Origin: Azolla caroliniana
Taxonomy: Eukaryota; Polypodiophyta
Length of the DNA stretch: 64,000 bases
Assembly (NCBI GenBank): GCA_043228905.1
Contig: JBHGNT010000007.1
Span: 186,001-250,000 of the forward strand
Reading direction: 5' to 3'
A program made the translations under genes and the position numbers. The notes beneath the pieces were generated by a model, which did not search any database, was not told where the DNA came from, and saw only the letters and a list, made by a program, of their open reading frames with translations. Each line of letters begins with the position of its first letter. Within the stretch, counting starts at the first letter, position 1. Of this stretch, positions 1 through 13,436 are shown one piece after another.

Positions 1-309
1 GTCAATCAGTAAGCCGAGAAATTTTCTAGTATTGACTAGATGATCAAGGTATACTCTTGGATATCAATGACATGAGGATTATTGTATAGTCATGCTATGC
101 GTGAAACAATTATTAATAATTTATGCAACTTGATAATTGCATGTCTTGAATAATATATTGTTTTTGAATTGTCCTTCAGTTGTCTGCAAATAGAATAACC
201 AGTGTTATAGTTCGGATGTCAATCCCATTCTGGAGTCTGTATGTTCATAATTCTCAAGGAACATGTTTTATAGATAATAATATATGGTTGGAGAGTTTTT
301 CTTTTCCAG

Positions 310-627
310 TGTCATGATGTTTGGGGTATGTTAAAACTACAGGAAGTATTTGACAAGGACATGATTTCAGCTGACGATTCGATGGGGGATGCTGAGGTAG
401 ATTTTGGGCCTCTAATTGCAGCTGCACATAAACATGAACGGAGAAGAAATCGAGGAGGTTTACAGATGGGAAAAGTGATTGCAAAAGATGATAATGCCCT
501 TGTAGAAGACAGCATTATTTCACTTACAGAAGACGGGAAAGCTATACAAGAGCTTTTATTAAAACTCCAAAATGTGGAAAGCGGCATCTTGAAGCTACAG
601 CTTGAATGGATTCCTCTAAATCAGTGA
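310..627 (+). CDS. 3'-terminal exon of a C2-domain protein (AGD12/CAR-like)
   Basis: This is the last exon of a plant gene that starts left of the window. A pyrimidine-rich acceptor ending in CAG precedes base 310, and the frame runs open from there to a TGA at 625-627, giving about 105 residues. The exon begins with a C2 beta strand (GMLKLQEVFDKD), followed by the calcium-loop stretch SADDSMGDAEVD, and ends with KLQNVESG and LEWIPLNQ. Known family context: this ending is typical of plant single-C2 proteins, both the C2 tail of ARF-GAP proteins of the AGD11-13 type and the small CAR/GAP1 proteins. Both bind membrane phospholipids in a calcium-dependent way. The upstream exons are missing, so the two cannot be separated. 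No CAR-specific insertion is evident. The C2 assignment is firm; the exact family is open. Confidence 0.8.
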   Translation, partial: CHDVWGMLKLQEVFDKDMISADDSMGDAEVDFGPLIAAAHKHERRRNRGGLQMGKVIAKDDNALVEDSIISLTEDGKAIQELLLKLQNVESGILKLQLEWIPLNQ

Positions 628-803
628 CGTGTTAAATAGTATGTAGCTTGGATGTACAAGAGATTCATGCTTTTGTTTTTTGTATGATTGATTGTTTTCA
701 TTTATATATCAGTTTTTTTTTGTCAATGCTAATGCTTTCCAATAAGACTCTAGTCATAATTATTATATACGTCCAACAAATGGGCTGATCTACTCCCTAA
801 AGA

Positions 804-807
<4 letters not shown>

Positions 808-834
<27 letters not shown>
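808..834. repeat. (TA)n microsatellite
   Basis: A run of about 13 TA units lies in the intergenic stretch after the C2 exon. Nothing else is recognisable between 628 and 1020. Confidence 0.9.
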
Positions 835-1032
835 CCTCGGAACCATCTCAAGTTTGTTGGATTCTTTTCTTTTCTTTTGATATTTGTAATAGTATAGAGA
901 CATGGTGGAGAGGACAAAACGTCAAGATTATGTATACAATGAACCAATTTGTTCAACATTAAACCATAAACTATGTAATATTTGGAATAATTTCTGTGCT
1001 CTCTAGGACCAAGTTGCGATATGACAACACTT

Positions 1033-1917
1033 AATATTGAGGCATATGTCAATGACATCCTTACTAGTTGGAATTTACATGTGGTGACTACCCAGCCACC
1101 TAAGTGGCTTCATTTGCATCACTGTCTTGTAACAATGTGGTTGCCTAGTTCCAAAAAATGGGTGCCCTCTAGCATGCCATGTATCATTGATATTTGCCTC
1201 CATGTGCTTGATATTGAGGCACATGTCGATGACATCCTTACTAGTTGGAATTTACATGTGGTGACTGCCCAGCCACCTAAGTGGCGTCATTTGCGTCACT
1301 ATCTTGTAACAATGTGGTTGTCTAGTTCCAATAAATGGTGCCCTCTAGCATGCTATATATGATTGATATTCACCTCCATGTGCTTGATATTGAGGCACAT
1401 GTCGATGAAATCCTTACTAGTTGGAATTTACATGTGGTGACTACCCAGCCACCTAAGTGGATTCATTTGCATCACTATCTTGTAACAATGTGGTTGCCTA
1501 GTTCCAATACATGGGTGCCTTCTAGCATGCTATGTATGATTGATATTCACCTCCATGTGCTTGATATTGAGGCACATGTCGATGACATCCTTACTAGTTG
1601 GAATTTACATGTGGTGACTACCCAACCACCTAAGTGGCTTTATTTGCATCGCTATCTTGTAACAATGTGGTTGCTTAGTTCCAATAAATGGGTGCCCTCT
1701 AGCATGCTATATATGATTGATATTCACCTCCATGTGCTTGATATTGAGGCACGTGTCGATGACATCCTTACTAGTTGGAATTGACATGTGGTGACTACCC
1801 ATCCACCAAAGTGGCTTCATTTGCTTCGTTGTCTTGTAACAATGTGGTTGCCAAGTTCCAAAAAATGGGTGCCCTCTAGCATGCTATGTATGATTGATAT
1901 TCACCTCCATGTGTTTG
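1033..1917. repeat. Tandem repeat, five copies of ~177 bp
   Basis: The motif GATATTGAGGCACATGTCGA recurs at 1033 (variant), 1210, 1386, 1563 and 1740, giving spacings of 177, 176, 177 and 177 bp. Copies differ by only a few percent. Because 177 is divisible by three, the array reads as long open frames with a repeated 59-residue unit (each containing DDILTSWNLHVVTTQPPKW). The single 176-bp spacing shifts the frame, and copy 4 to 5 ends in a TGA, so I do not regard it as a gene. The array ends abruptly near 1917. The unit length is close to that of many plant satellite monomers, but five copies make this a local minisatellite. Confidence 0.9.
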
Positions 1918-2830
1918 GTCTTTGTGTAAAAGATGGGGCATGTGAGAGATGTAGGAGACATCCCATCATTGTGTATGACCTCAACAAAGTGAGCAAACCA
2001 CATGAGGTGCTTGCATTAGAGAATAGGCAATGTTTTGGTTTTCGCTTAACCAGTTTGGCCTCGTCTAAACCAAATCAGTTAAGCCTTACCCGGTTTAGGA
2101 ATTGATTTGGTCCTAAATTGCGCGTTTTGGCTTGAACCTTGCCAAACCAAGCTCAAACTAGTTAAGGAAGCTGAAGCTTGACCAAATTGAACCGAATTGA
2201 CAAATCATTTATAAATGGTTTAGCAACTCGGTTTAGGCTTGAATCGGGTTGTTGTCAACTCCTACTTGCATGAATTCATTGCCTTTGTGGATAAGACTCC
2301 AGACTTTTTTAGCATGAGAGTGAACTACGACATCCATTGAAATGTTAATAGTGCCTTTTCCTTTTTGCCATCTAGCATCGGGCAAACATACGACTCTTTA
2401 TGTTGTGTTAGCATTTAGTAATGGAGACCATGAGGTCATGGGTTCAACCCCTACATTCCACGGTGGCATCTAAGAAATTAAGAGGATATCAAAGAGTAGT
2501 AATAAATAAGTGAGAAAATTGGATCGGGAACCAGGCCTAACTAGGGTAAAGTAATCCACAACCTAAGGTAAGCTAATTACAAAAGATTAAGCGAGGTGCG
2601 TTTTATAACGTCCACAACAAAAAGGATGTGTTTCCGAACATGGCCGCTTTCCCCCCTCCCAACTCATACAAACGGGATGGGCGCACGTGTGAAATCAAAA
2701 TTTTGTGCGCGATGGCTGCGCTTTAGGGTTATGCACATTGAGTTAGGGCTTGTCAGGAGTAACGCAGAGTTAGGGCAATTTCCTGTTTTGATCGCCATCT
2801 CTTCGTTACGTCTGGAGGATCTCCTAAAGA
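1918..2830. other. Intergenic stretch and probable 5' region of the CENP-O gene
   Basis: No coding sequence is recognisable. Around 2403-2476 there is a tRNA-like block: an A-box-like TTAGCATTTAGTAATGG and a B-box-like GGTTCAACCCC, suggesting a decayed tRNA-derived SINE (weak). The 200 bases before 2831 probably hold the promoter and 5' UTR of the next gene; no clear TATA box was found. Confidence 0.4.
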
Positions 2831-5800
2831 ATGGAGGAGAAACAGACTAAGAAGATCGGGAAGAGGAGAACAAATGCACAGAGGCTAGTGCGGGACACAA
2901 CTACCAGAGTATGCTTTCTGATCATGCCTCTTTTTCCTTGAACGTGTCTTTGCTTGATTAAACGGAATTTCGTGTCTTTGAACAAATTTACGATCAAGTA
3001 CTAATACCCCTGAGGTGAATTTTTATGGAGTTGTTAAGCTTTCTGCAATATACTTAATGTCTTTTACTAGCTGAAACGTTTTGGTATCTTAAAGATTTTG
3101 GATTGTGTAGTAAATATTTAGCTTTCTTTCAATGTTGATTCTCATAACGTGATTTTATGACACTATTAGATTTTCTTGGTATTTCTTGCTTTGTGAATTG
3201 ACTAAGCAAAAAGTGCTTTGATTGTCTATCCTAGCCATTTTTATGCTTCTGCAGCCACTATTTCATTTCTTTGCCCTCTTTAGGGAGTGAAACTAGCCGA
3301 AAGAACTTCTGATTGAGTTTTCTGGCCAATCTTAAGCTGTTGCAACTACTACTTTTTCCCTTGTATGATGATCAAGATGAGAAATTTGGCATATCTTTCT
3401 TTGTTGAGATGAATAATGTGAATGACATTATCAGTATTTTGTACCCTAGAATGTTTCTTAGGAAAAGTTATAGTACCCCTGATAGAATTTTTGACATGTA
3501 TTGCTTTGTCTTTGTTTAGCTGAAATTATCCTACGAGATTATTACACTCTCGATTGAGTTTTCTAGGTAACTTAAAATATTACATTAGCTATGTTTCACG
3601 AAAACTGGATATGATACCCGTGATTGAGAATGTTGTCTTTTTATTGACGTTGATCATTTTACTCATGATTCATGAAAATTTATTCCAATTCTGCTTCTGG
3701 GGTTTTCCAAGCAACATGAACCTTATGTATATTGTTTTTATAATTCTACCGTTGGGTTGTTCAGGACTCCCAGTGGAGGTTGACCATTATGATCCTCGAA
3801 AAGTTTTTTGGGTCAGTGTTTACCAATTTGGAAACACTGTTTTTTTCATAAACTTCAATATTTTGATAATGCATACTGGAACTTGTTAATGAAGTCTGAG
3901 CATAAACTTGTAAATGTAAGCTGAGAATATGTAATTACTGGAATTGAATGATCACCAATGCCTCTAATTATGACCAAGGAAATTATTTGTAGCGATCCAG
4001 GACATGTCACAGTAGGACTTTAAGAAATGAAAAACCACACTCTGTATAGTACACCATTGCTATATAGGATTTATAATCTAGTATAGATTATCCAAAACAA
4101 TCAGTGAGAATTTGTAGTTCAGATTGACTAAGGAGAATAGGCTCATAGAAAAGCTGCAATGCACAGAAAAAGACGTTCATTGATGCCATATCATCTAAAT
4201 TGGCTCTGCGATCCTATTGATTAAGGAAAAATACCTTGATAATAAGGAGATCAGACCAAAAACATGCCATTTGTTGAAGCATTATTCCAATCTGAAGAAT
4301 AATAACCCCAAAACTTTAATAGATATTAGACGCATACAGTGAATGAAATCCTATAATATTGATTAGTCTGACCTATCTGCATTTCTTGTTTTGTACTGAG
4401 AACGTTGGCATTACTGTACATGCTCATTGGCATAATGAAATGAGCTGACTTATGAGTTGAAACTAAAGCTTTTGTTTCACATCGGTATATGTTAGAATTT
4501 TCTCAATGAAGCTGGAAGACATAATTTAGATTCATGATTGTGGCGTATTGTTTGTTGACGTTGCACAAACTTGCTTATGGATTAACTGATTTAACCATTT
4601 CTTATTTTATATTTATATTCCAACCTGCAGCATTTTGAACAGCTAACAAGGAAAGCACGAGCATTGGCTGGTGAAGCTGTATATTCCATACCTGTGAGCT
4701 TCAATATGTTAAGATGTGCACTGACTTGAACTATCTAATTCTTGAAAAAATGTTGCACACAGGAACCTTTAGATGTGTCTTTGCGGGCAATTTCAGAGAA
4801 ATGTAATATTTGTCTATACTTTTTTATGTGTTCCATTGCATTATTTGTTAGTCTATAACAACTGACCTATTGAGTGACAACAGTGACTAACCTTCAACAA
4901 CTGCATTCGAAACTTCAAGAAAGCCTTACCAGGTATTTCTGTTTATTTGGTTTCAATTTAGACATTAGTCTCTCTGTCATCTAACTAAGATGGTTAGAAT
5001 GCTGGCTATATTTGATCTATGTGTATCTTAGTGGTTCAGAACAACTTATTGCTGCTCGATTACGACAGGAATTTGAGGATTCACAGGCAGAGTGTGCTTC
5101 TGGTCTGTTGCTTTTCAACATGTGTTTTGAATATGAGTTTACCATACATAATTACTTGTAGAAAATATTGGATCGAGCATTCCTAGAATTCTTGAAAATC
5201 AGGGAAAGACATTCTCTCATTGGTTTATAGTTAAGGAGGCAAAAGACTGGGTCAAACCCTCTTAAACAAAAAATTTCAAGGCATTCCAATTGGATACTAA
5301 CAGATTTCCTAGACTGTAAAATATGAATCTATGACAACGTCCCTTCCATTTAGTAGCTTTCAGTTTGCTGATTGAATAATTATCTTGCAGACATTTTATT
5401 GAAATCTTTTGAATATAATTAGGGCAAAACCTGCAGGCATCAAATTCATTCTATGCAGATGTTGAAATTTTCCTTACTATATTGCAGTAGAGGAGCGGGA
5501 AGAAGAGGATTGCAGTGATGAGGTCATTTCTTATATACGTAGAGAAGTGAGTCACTTTCTTAACATTACTTTTTTCGGTTATTGATGAGCATCTACTAAT
5601 ATTCTACAATCTTTTAAGTTTCAGTTCCTGTTGCATAGAGAGGGTGAAATGAATGTTCTGGAGGACTCGACACGTAAACTGTTTTGCCTTGAAGGCAAGG
5701 TAGTCAAATCATTGCCACTTTGTTTTGAAGTTAATATTCAGTTTAATTGGCCTTGTGAATACGAAGTTCATTGACAGATTATCAGTGGTTTGAAAGAGGG

Positions 5801-8800
5801 CCGTATCGGTGTCCAGTATGACACATTTTATACAGGTGAAAATATGTTTTCTCATTGAATTGCCAACTAACATTCAAGCTATGTTCACAAACTGAGATTT
5901 ATTAACATTAATATTTTAAATATGTTAGAATCTAGATGATACCTTATCTCATCATTTATAAATGATAATTGCATTTCTTTCATGCCTGATTCTGATCATG
6001 AGTGAAATATCTTTGTCCCTAAACAGAACGTGTTTTGTGTAGGAGAGCTGATTGAAAGCTACTATTTAGTTCTGGCTGCACGATCTTATGCAGAGACATT
6101 GTCTGTATCAGAACATACAATTCCATTTTTTTTGCCTCTACGGGAAGCTGAAAACCGATATCTATCGTCAAGCCCAGCAGTGAGTTGGTGACCTCTAGCA
6201 TTCCAGAACCCTTTTTAATTGTGTGACTATTCAATAAATGTGTCTGCTGTTACACATGTGATGCAGATGTTTATTAATGTGATTGGTGACTTGCTTCAAG
6301 CATATGTATCACGAAGAGAACAGGTAATTCCAGTTTCAGTGTAAACTAAGTAACATAATAATAATTTGATACTGCATCGATGAAGTTCAGTTGGAACAAA
6401 TGTTTTCCATTGTACAGATAAAAGCATTCAAATTATCAAGAACAGAGAATATCAAGCACATGGCGCATACAGTGCGCTGTGATGTTGTCGATTTTATGGT
6501 CGAAGAATTTGCATGGTATGATGATAAGTTTTCTCCCTCCTATTAACAGCCTAGTACCAGTATTAATCATGTAACTACATACAGCAAGGTGACAGTAAGC
6601 CTGAGTTATGAGGACTTGCGTTCTGAGCTGCCTACTCAAACAAAGGTGATTATCTGGCCTCTTGCTTCATCTGAGGAAAAGCACCAGTCTGCCTGTTTGG
6701 ATGGAAACAAGCCCAAAGTTACCCCAATCAGTTTGTTATATGCAGAGAGAATTTTGAAAGAAGAACATTTGCCTAGAGGTAATAAAATGCATTTCATAAA
6801 AAGGTTATTGCATCATGCTATTTGGTAATGGTCTATGAATTGATATAATTATATTACCTACAATTAAGTATCTACTTTAGGAATGTCTGAGCTATCTCCT
6901 ATGCTGTAGTATGTGACCTGGCATTAATCTCAAAATTTTAAAGCATATTGTGGAATCAGTGGAGGGTTTACGTATCTAGTACCTTGCCAATCTCCAACAA
7001 TGTCATAGGGAAGGGGATCAATGCCCTACAATGTTTTTGAGCAAGATAATGATAACGATTTATTATTGTTACAAGAGTGAAAGGGTGCCAAAATTGCCTT
7101 CACTTAAACAACCAAACTTATGTGCCTAGAGGGTGGGGTTGTTTTAGGATTTAGGGTTTCACGTAGAAAATGTGCAAGTGAATAGCGACTCTTGATGTTC
7201 AGGAACTTTATTAGTGAATGTTGTAATCAAAAGTGCACATCGTGGTTGTAAGAGAACTTCATGTAAGGATTAGGTTGGGTCAAAAGTTGGATGTCAGCAA
7301 TGGGAAATCGTTGTATCAAACTGTGATATTCATATCCATGAACTCGTTTAGGGAAAAATGTGCATAGTCAATTACTCTCATCACTAGTGCCCCAACATCT
7401 TGTCTCACATTGTAGTGAGTGTGAGCTAAGTCGCACAGAAGCAATGGTTCAGATGGCAGACAACGAGATGGGCTTTAACAGCTAAGGATGTGCAACATGG
7501 TTTTATAGTTAGGTTCAACATTTATAATGTGTGAAGCATGAGCCTCCACATCCTTCCAATTTCATTATACATTGGTGTTGCAAAAACGCTTCATTCACAA
7601 AGGAATCTATTTATGTATCATGAAGCAAATGTGGTGCATCCTATCTTATAAACAATATTTTCATATCTTGCAGCCAACCAGAATACAAAATTTTGCTTTA
7701 TGTGTCTTTCTCATCTTGTTGCTTGCTTCCCATGCAATTCTAGGAAGTCTCTACAAGGTACTTTTTTATTCTTAAGAGTGTATTCTGCATTCTTTTCCAT
7801 GGCCATGATCTCAATGGAAGTGATCTTGTCTCAAGAAGTAGGAGTGTATGGCGTTTGTTTCTTGACTTGGAGAAACTTTGTAAGAAAATGCTTTTGGACA
7901 TTTTCAAACTAGAAGGATAACAAAGTGATCGATGGTGCTATGATGTTTCCAAATAGCCAACTTGTCCATAAACGCTCTTACCATTATTTCAGCCCATGCA
8001 CTTACCTTTGATTCCATTATACATCCAAATAATTTTACCATTATTGAGCTGACCATGACTGTTCCATAATATTTTACATTTTTTACATATCCACCTTCAT
8101 GTAAAGGTTTAATCTAATTCGTAGTCCAATCGAAAGGCATGCAATGCATGATTAAATATCACTTATCGATGCATGTGCTTCCTTTCTTGTTGAGTTGAAC
8201 ATTACAGCCTTTATGCATAAGAGAAGAAGGGATTAGTTACCCTTCCTTAGTAGTGATTTTTATTAAATGGCTAATTTAAATCTCATCATGGTTCAAGCCC
8301 TCCTTTTCAACACATGTTGTACCTTTGTCAACCATTTTAATGTGCCCCTCGAAGTACATGTTCATTTCTGGAAGATGTGTAGGATACAAGTTGTAAATCC
8401 TCAACCTCCACTATTTGGCTGTGCTGAACGATAGTAGACTGATTAATCTCAAAGTATTAATCTCAAAAAGAGCCGTGTGTGAAAAGTTCAAAAAGTTGTC
8501 AACAGAATGGAGACATGGATATTAGAGATTTGGTGTTCTCATTTAAAGTCAAAATCTTTATGTGAAGGGTCATAGTTTCAAGGCTGCCATTTGCTGCTTC
8601 ATTCTTCTTGGCATGGTATGTCATGACATTCATCTCCCTCTTGTGGACCTCAAGGATGGAGCCATCTAGTTCTTCCACGAGAGTGTTAACCACTACTTTC
8701 TGAGCCCAAAACCCAACACTCTTGTTAAGAGTCAAATATTCGCATACAGCATTCTCCTGTTTTGAATGGATTACAGCATTCTCCTGTTTCTGCCCCATTA

Positions 8801-9023
8801 CTTTGCCACAAATATACTTTAATTTCTATGGTTTATAGCATAAATTTCTTCTCGATGAGATTTTATGCCAGCCAGATTACTTTGTACTATCCTTATAATT
8901 GAAAGATTTTCTGTTAATTCAGCATACCAAGGACTTGTGGAGGGTATAACCACCATATTCTCAGGGCAAATGACCTCCACAGTTGATTCGGTGACACTCT
9001 CTGCTGCTCCTGAAGAACAGTAA
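2831..9023 (+). CDS. CENPO: CENP-O-like (Mcm21) kinetochore protein, 13 exons
   Basis: The exon model was assembled by hand: 2831-2908, 4631-4693, 4763-4802, 4884-4932, 5032-5102, 5488-5546, 5625-5699, 5778-5835, 6043-6179, 6267-6323, 6418-6515, 6585-6778, 8923-9023. All introns are GT-AG and all phases agree. The 1080 nt encode 359 residues and end in TAA. Residues ~1-120 are charged and probably coiled coil (NLQQLHSKLQESLT, then an acidic EEREEED patch). The Cenp-O domain spans about residues 115-270: ESYYLVL, HTIPFFLPL (His at ~189) and DLLQAYVSRREQ. Known role: CENP-O belongs to the COMA/CENP-OPQUR group of the inner kinetochore and helps link centromeric chromatin to microtubule-binding parts. 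The ATG at 2831 is the first in frame in exon 1. Introns 1 (1.7 kb) and 12 (2.1 kb) are long. The gene looks intact; the C-terminal exon is the least conserved part. Confidence 0.88.
2909..4630 (+). other. Intron 1 of the CENP-O-like gene
   Basis: A 1.7-kb AT-rich intron. Short open frames at 3313-3519 and 3554-3889 have no recognisable domain and biased, T-rich composition. I see no transposon with clear ends. Confidence 0.7.
6779..8922 (+). other. Intron 12 of the CENP-O-like gene
   Basis: A 2.1-kb intron just before the last coding exon. It is much larger than its neighbours, suggesting old insertions. A 99-residue minus-strand frame (8499-8798) and other short frames show no domain I recognise. 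No LTR or inverted-repeat ends were found. Confidence 0.6.
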
Positions 9024-12000
9024 ACCTGTTTGTAGTAATATATATATATATAAGGCTAAAGCCACATTCAGTTTTCTGTTAATTCTGAAAGGCTACTTTC
9101 CAGGTGCTATTTCCAAGGTAATCCTTTGCTGTGATAGTCTTCTAAATTCATTTAAAAGCCTACTTCAAGAATATTTCGGTGCAACTTGAAAGAATTCTTG
9201 ACTGATCTTAAACAAAGCTCATATTTGTTTTTATGCTTGAATCAAAGCACCTGGAACAAGTTTTCTTCTTGAACATCATGACTCTTCCCAGTGGTATAAA
9301 TAGTGATCTCGTTTATGAACAAAATGATAAGGTTATCAAGCAAGATAACGAGGAGTATCAATCATACAGTGTATTGTCACCATTGAAAGATCTGATAAAC
9401 TTTATTCACCAGAAGGCAAGGTGAAAGAACATTTATGAAACATGTATCCAATATTTAAGGGATCTATTTATATTTTAAATCACAAAGATTTGTTTTGAGC
9501 CTTTGTTTTAATTATGTTTTAAATTTGATTTCTCAACTGACAACTTGTTACCCTGCCTTTTGAGCTGTTTGTGCAAGTTGAAAGCAGCTCTACAACTTCA
9601 AATGTGTGACTCTCTGAATTCATATCTCATTTCTGTTATTCTGCCCATGTAGGGGGTAAATAGACACATTTTCTCTTCTTCTCATGGTCACATTGTCAAT
9701 ATTGCATTATCCATTTGTTTTGCTGTAATTGCATACTAGTGTATGGCTAATCAAAGTTTTGTTTTAACTTACACATGGATGGGCACCAGTTGAGAGGAAA
9801 TTTAGTGTAGGTCTACCAAGTCTTTAATATTGTATATAAATTTGTCTAGTATACATTGTTGTGCTTGGTCTTATTCTCTGTGCCACATCCTTGTATGAAC
9901 GTTTTCATAATATCACCACCTTTTTATAAAGACTGCACATGTTGACAAGTGTTACAAATAATGTAGCTGTTTATTCATAAGGTGATGTAGCCTCATTTTC
10001 ACAATCTCACTGGTTTTTAACAAAGAATTGTGCACCTTTAGAGCTATTCATGAACTATAAAATGCTTATTTATTCTGTATTGGAAATAAATCAAGGGAAA
10101 CAACCTGTTGGTCTCAAAGAAGACAATGAATGCAAGCTTATATTCATAAACCAACTATAGCTTGTCCTATGGCAGAAGGGAATTTTTTGCTACTTGTAGA
10201 AGACATTAGATGCAAATTAAAACTGCAACAGTTATGAATTTAAGTCATTTCCATGAAATGAGCAAGGAAACCACTCAAATCAGTCAATACAATGTCATCC
10301 TTTGAAGTATGCCACTATTGATGCAGCTTATAACGTGAAGTCTTTAAACCTTATTAGGGATAGTGTGCTTGTGAAATACATATATTTTATTGGCAAAGTT
10401 CACACAACTTACAACTCTAAAAGTGAACTTTCTGACTCTTTATTGTCAAATAGATGTTCCAGAAGTTCGTGTGTACTTTGAACTACATTGTCTGAATGTA
10501 ATAGGCTTCATCAGTGTGTTTTTGAACACTGCACGAATATAATAGCCTCACATTCGTGATAAAGATTAGCTAGGAGTTTTACACACCAATTGTACTCACA
10601 GCTCTAAATGTAAACTTTCTGACTCTTTATTGTCAAATAGATGTTCCAGAAGTTTGTGTACTTTGAACTACATTGTATGAATGTAATAGGCCTCATCAAT
10701 GTGATTTTGAACACTGCACGAATATAATAGCCTCACATATGTGATCAATATTAGCTAGGAGTTTTACACGCCAATTGTAAATTGTGAGCTGTACATATTG
10801 GTACTAGTTCACAAATACAACACATATACCGTAGATGTGAATGACATTATATATGCATGGCAATCATGCATTTGAAAATAAATTTATGATAAATTAATCA
10901 ATGTAAGGCAACTTAGATTAACTGAAGTTCTGAATGCTAGTTATGAAAGCTATGAGAAAGTTATGACATCCTACTTGTGAAGGAGGAGGTTTAGGTGGTC
11001 GGAGAATGACCACCTTAATAATGATTTACTAGTATGCAACCTATCCCATTTGCACAATGGAATCCAAAACAAAACATTGATAGGATTCAAGTCATCAAGC
11101 CACAGAACAGAAAGCTAAAAAGATCTAAAAACTCTTTCAAATGTGACACATGGAAAATGACATGTACAGCATTTAGAACAGGAAATAACTTCACTCATAG
11201 CATTGTACACACATTAATCCTACAGCACCAATGTGTGCTTCGATACTAGGCAGTACATGTACTTTTCAGCATACTACTTCACAACCTAGACCTGTATTGA
11301 TGAACCAGTTGCTGATAGCTTCTCCAGAAGTGCACTTTTTTTAAAATATTGCTGCTCTCCTCCAGCTTTTATCCCTAAACCTAGATCCATATTCGTTTGT
11401 TCTCTATTTTCTATGGAGGGTTTCGAAAGTGGCCAAGTAAATTAGGCCCAAGTTTCTTCTGTTGTATCTTCCTGTACCCTTTAAAAGCTTCGCAGGATAA
11501 TTATAAGCCAAATTCAACAAACTAACGATGTCAGTCAAACACAATCATACTAGTAGTTTAAGCAGTCTACAAAGAAGTAATTAGCAATAAATTTGATGTA
11601 AAACCAGAAGGGTGTTTTGGGAAACAAATCAAAACAAACAATTTTATTAGTTAGGGATATAGTTCCAGCATATCAAAAGTGCTGCCCTCAGTTCTCTATA
11701 ACAAAAACCTAATTTTCCTTGCTAGATTTCTCCTGCATAACCAAGATGCTGAGTTCTCAAGCTGCCATTAATTGGTGACGACCAAAACATTCATTCATTA
11801 TGGGATGGATGGGATCCCTGCAGAATTTGAGAAACAGCAGTAATGATTACAAAGATTTACGTTAAAACATTTTAAAGGCATCCATTGATCTTTGGCCTGT
11901 CACATCATATTCACCCGTTGTTTTGGTTAAGACAGGTAGCGATACAGATCACAGCAATGATAATATTAGAAAGTCAAATTACAACAAATTCAGGCGATTG

Positions 12001-13240
12001 AGGAAAAAGAAAAACTCAGGGATCCCGTTTAAGAGAAAAAAAAACTAGTTTCTCCATTGGGATCCCAACTTTGCATATCATGAAAGAGCCATGTCAAGAA
12101 TTTGTGACTCAAGAATAGAAAGACAGATTTTAAATCTTTCACGACAGAAGTATAATTGGATGAAGAGGTTCGTTTATGGGATCCCAACTTTACTGCACCC
12201 ATCATAGGAAGATTCCTCCTTTGCATTTGTCTTCCAAAGATTCTCATGCTGATGATGATCTTATAGTAACAAACAGAGGGGATAAAATGTATCGTGGGTA
12301 TATGCTCCACCTTAAAAGAAACTTTAGAAAGACACTATCATGTTCAATCTAGGGTTTCTTTTTCTCAGACTAGAACTTAAATGCAAGGTGTACTAAACTA
12401 TGCCATGACACAAAACCCATGAAGACAAAAGAAGAAGCGTTTGGAGGATAGAGGATAGGTGTTTCCACCAATATTTGGCATGATGGGTTCTCACATACTG
12501 GGTGGTCAGGCTTCACTCAACCAAAATTTTCACACATGTGGCCATTAAGGGCTTCATTCGAAATTTTCATGTCCCTAACTATAGAGTTATATCCCTCGCA
12601 TCATAGGTTGCATTATAAACAAGGTATACAAAACCATGAAATAACAAGGTGGAAAAACAATATTATCATAAAGAGCTTAAACATATAAAAGATACTCGAT
12701 GTTTATTTAGCAATAGAAAAGTTATACATATAAAAGAAACTTTAAATATGTATTCCTTCAGTTGCTTCCACTAACCTTGGGTAAAGTTGGTTCTTATCTT
12801 AAATACCCAAAGCATCATTATTAATGTCAAACCCTATGGTATTCTACTCCTCATATGTATTCTACACCTAGTTCTATGGCCAGGTCAAAGATTAACCACG
12901 TGATTACACGAAAATAAACACAACAAAAGACAACGAGAAGAATCAAGACAGGAGGAGAGGGAGGATCTTTACACTAATCTTAGCATTGTTGGGTAGCCTC
13001 CGACAATGAGTCTAAAAGTCATAATATCATGTCCATCCATCCTAATGCAGTTTTGCATCAGTACTTGCAACATAAACAATAAATAAAAAACCAAAACATT
13101 ACACAGGACAAAAACAACGGAAAAAAACTCAAGAAAAAGGAAAAAAATCTTTTTGATCTGGGAAACTTGCAAAAATCTTTTTTTTAGAACAATTACAAAG
13201 AAAGCAAGCAGCAAGAAAAAACAAGAAGGGCGTTTTTTTT
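9024..13240. other. 3' flank of the CENP-O gene and intergenic DNA
   Basis: AT-rich sequence with only short, unconvincing frames (e.g. 9233-9424, 11034-11249, 12029-12310 minus). The first few hundred bases probably hold the 3' UTR. A local ~187-bp duplication at 10411-10779 is listed separately. No RNA gene or transposon with clear ends was seen. Confidence 0.6.
10411..10779. repeat. Two-copy tandem duplication, ~187-bp period
   Basis: Copy 1 (about 10411-10594) and copy 2 (about 10598-10779) share long identical blocks such as GACTCTTTATTGTCAAATAG and GAACACTGCACGAATATAAT, with a few substitutions and a 2-bp indel. It is noncoding. Confidence 0.85.
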
Positions 13241-13436
13241 ATTTTACTTTCAATTATATGGGAACCACCACCATAAGGCCTCCATTTTTTGATATTTCCT
13301 TAGGTACCCTAAGTTCCTAATATTTCTCCAAGCCCTCCTGCTCGGTCCCCTGTCCCTCTACTTCTCTAAATGTTTTCTGGGGTTCCTTTTTGACCGACTT
13401 ACCTTGGTAGCAAGCAAGCGAGTGAGCGTTTGTTTT

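Noticed and set aside
9233-9424. Possible extra last exon of the CENP-O gene
   Set aside because: The coding frame already closes with a TAA at 9023; the 63-residue frame has no conserved motif.
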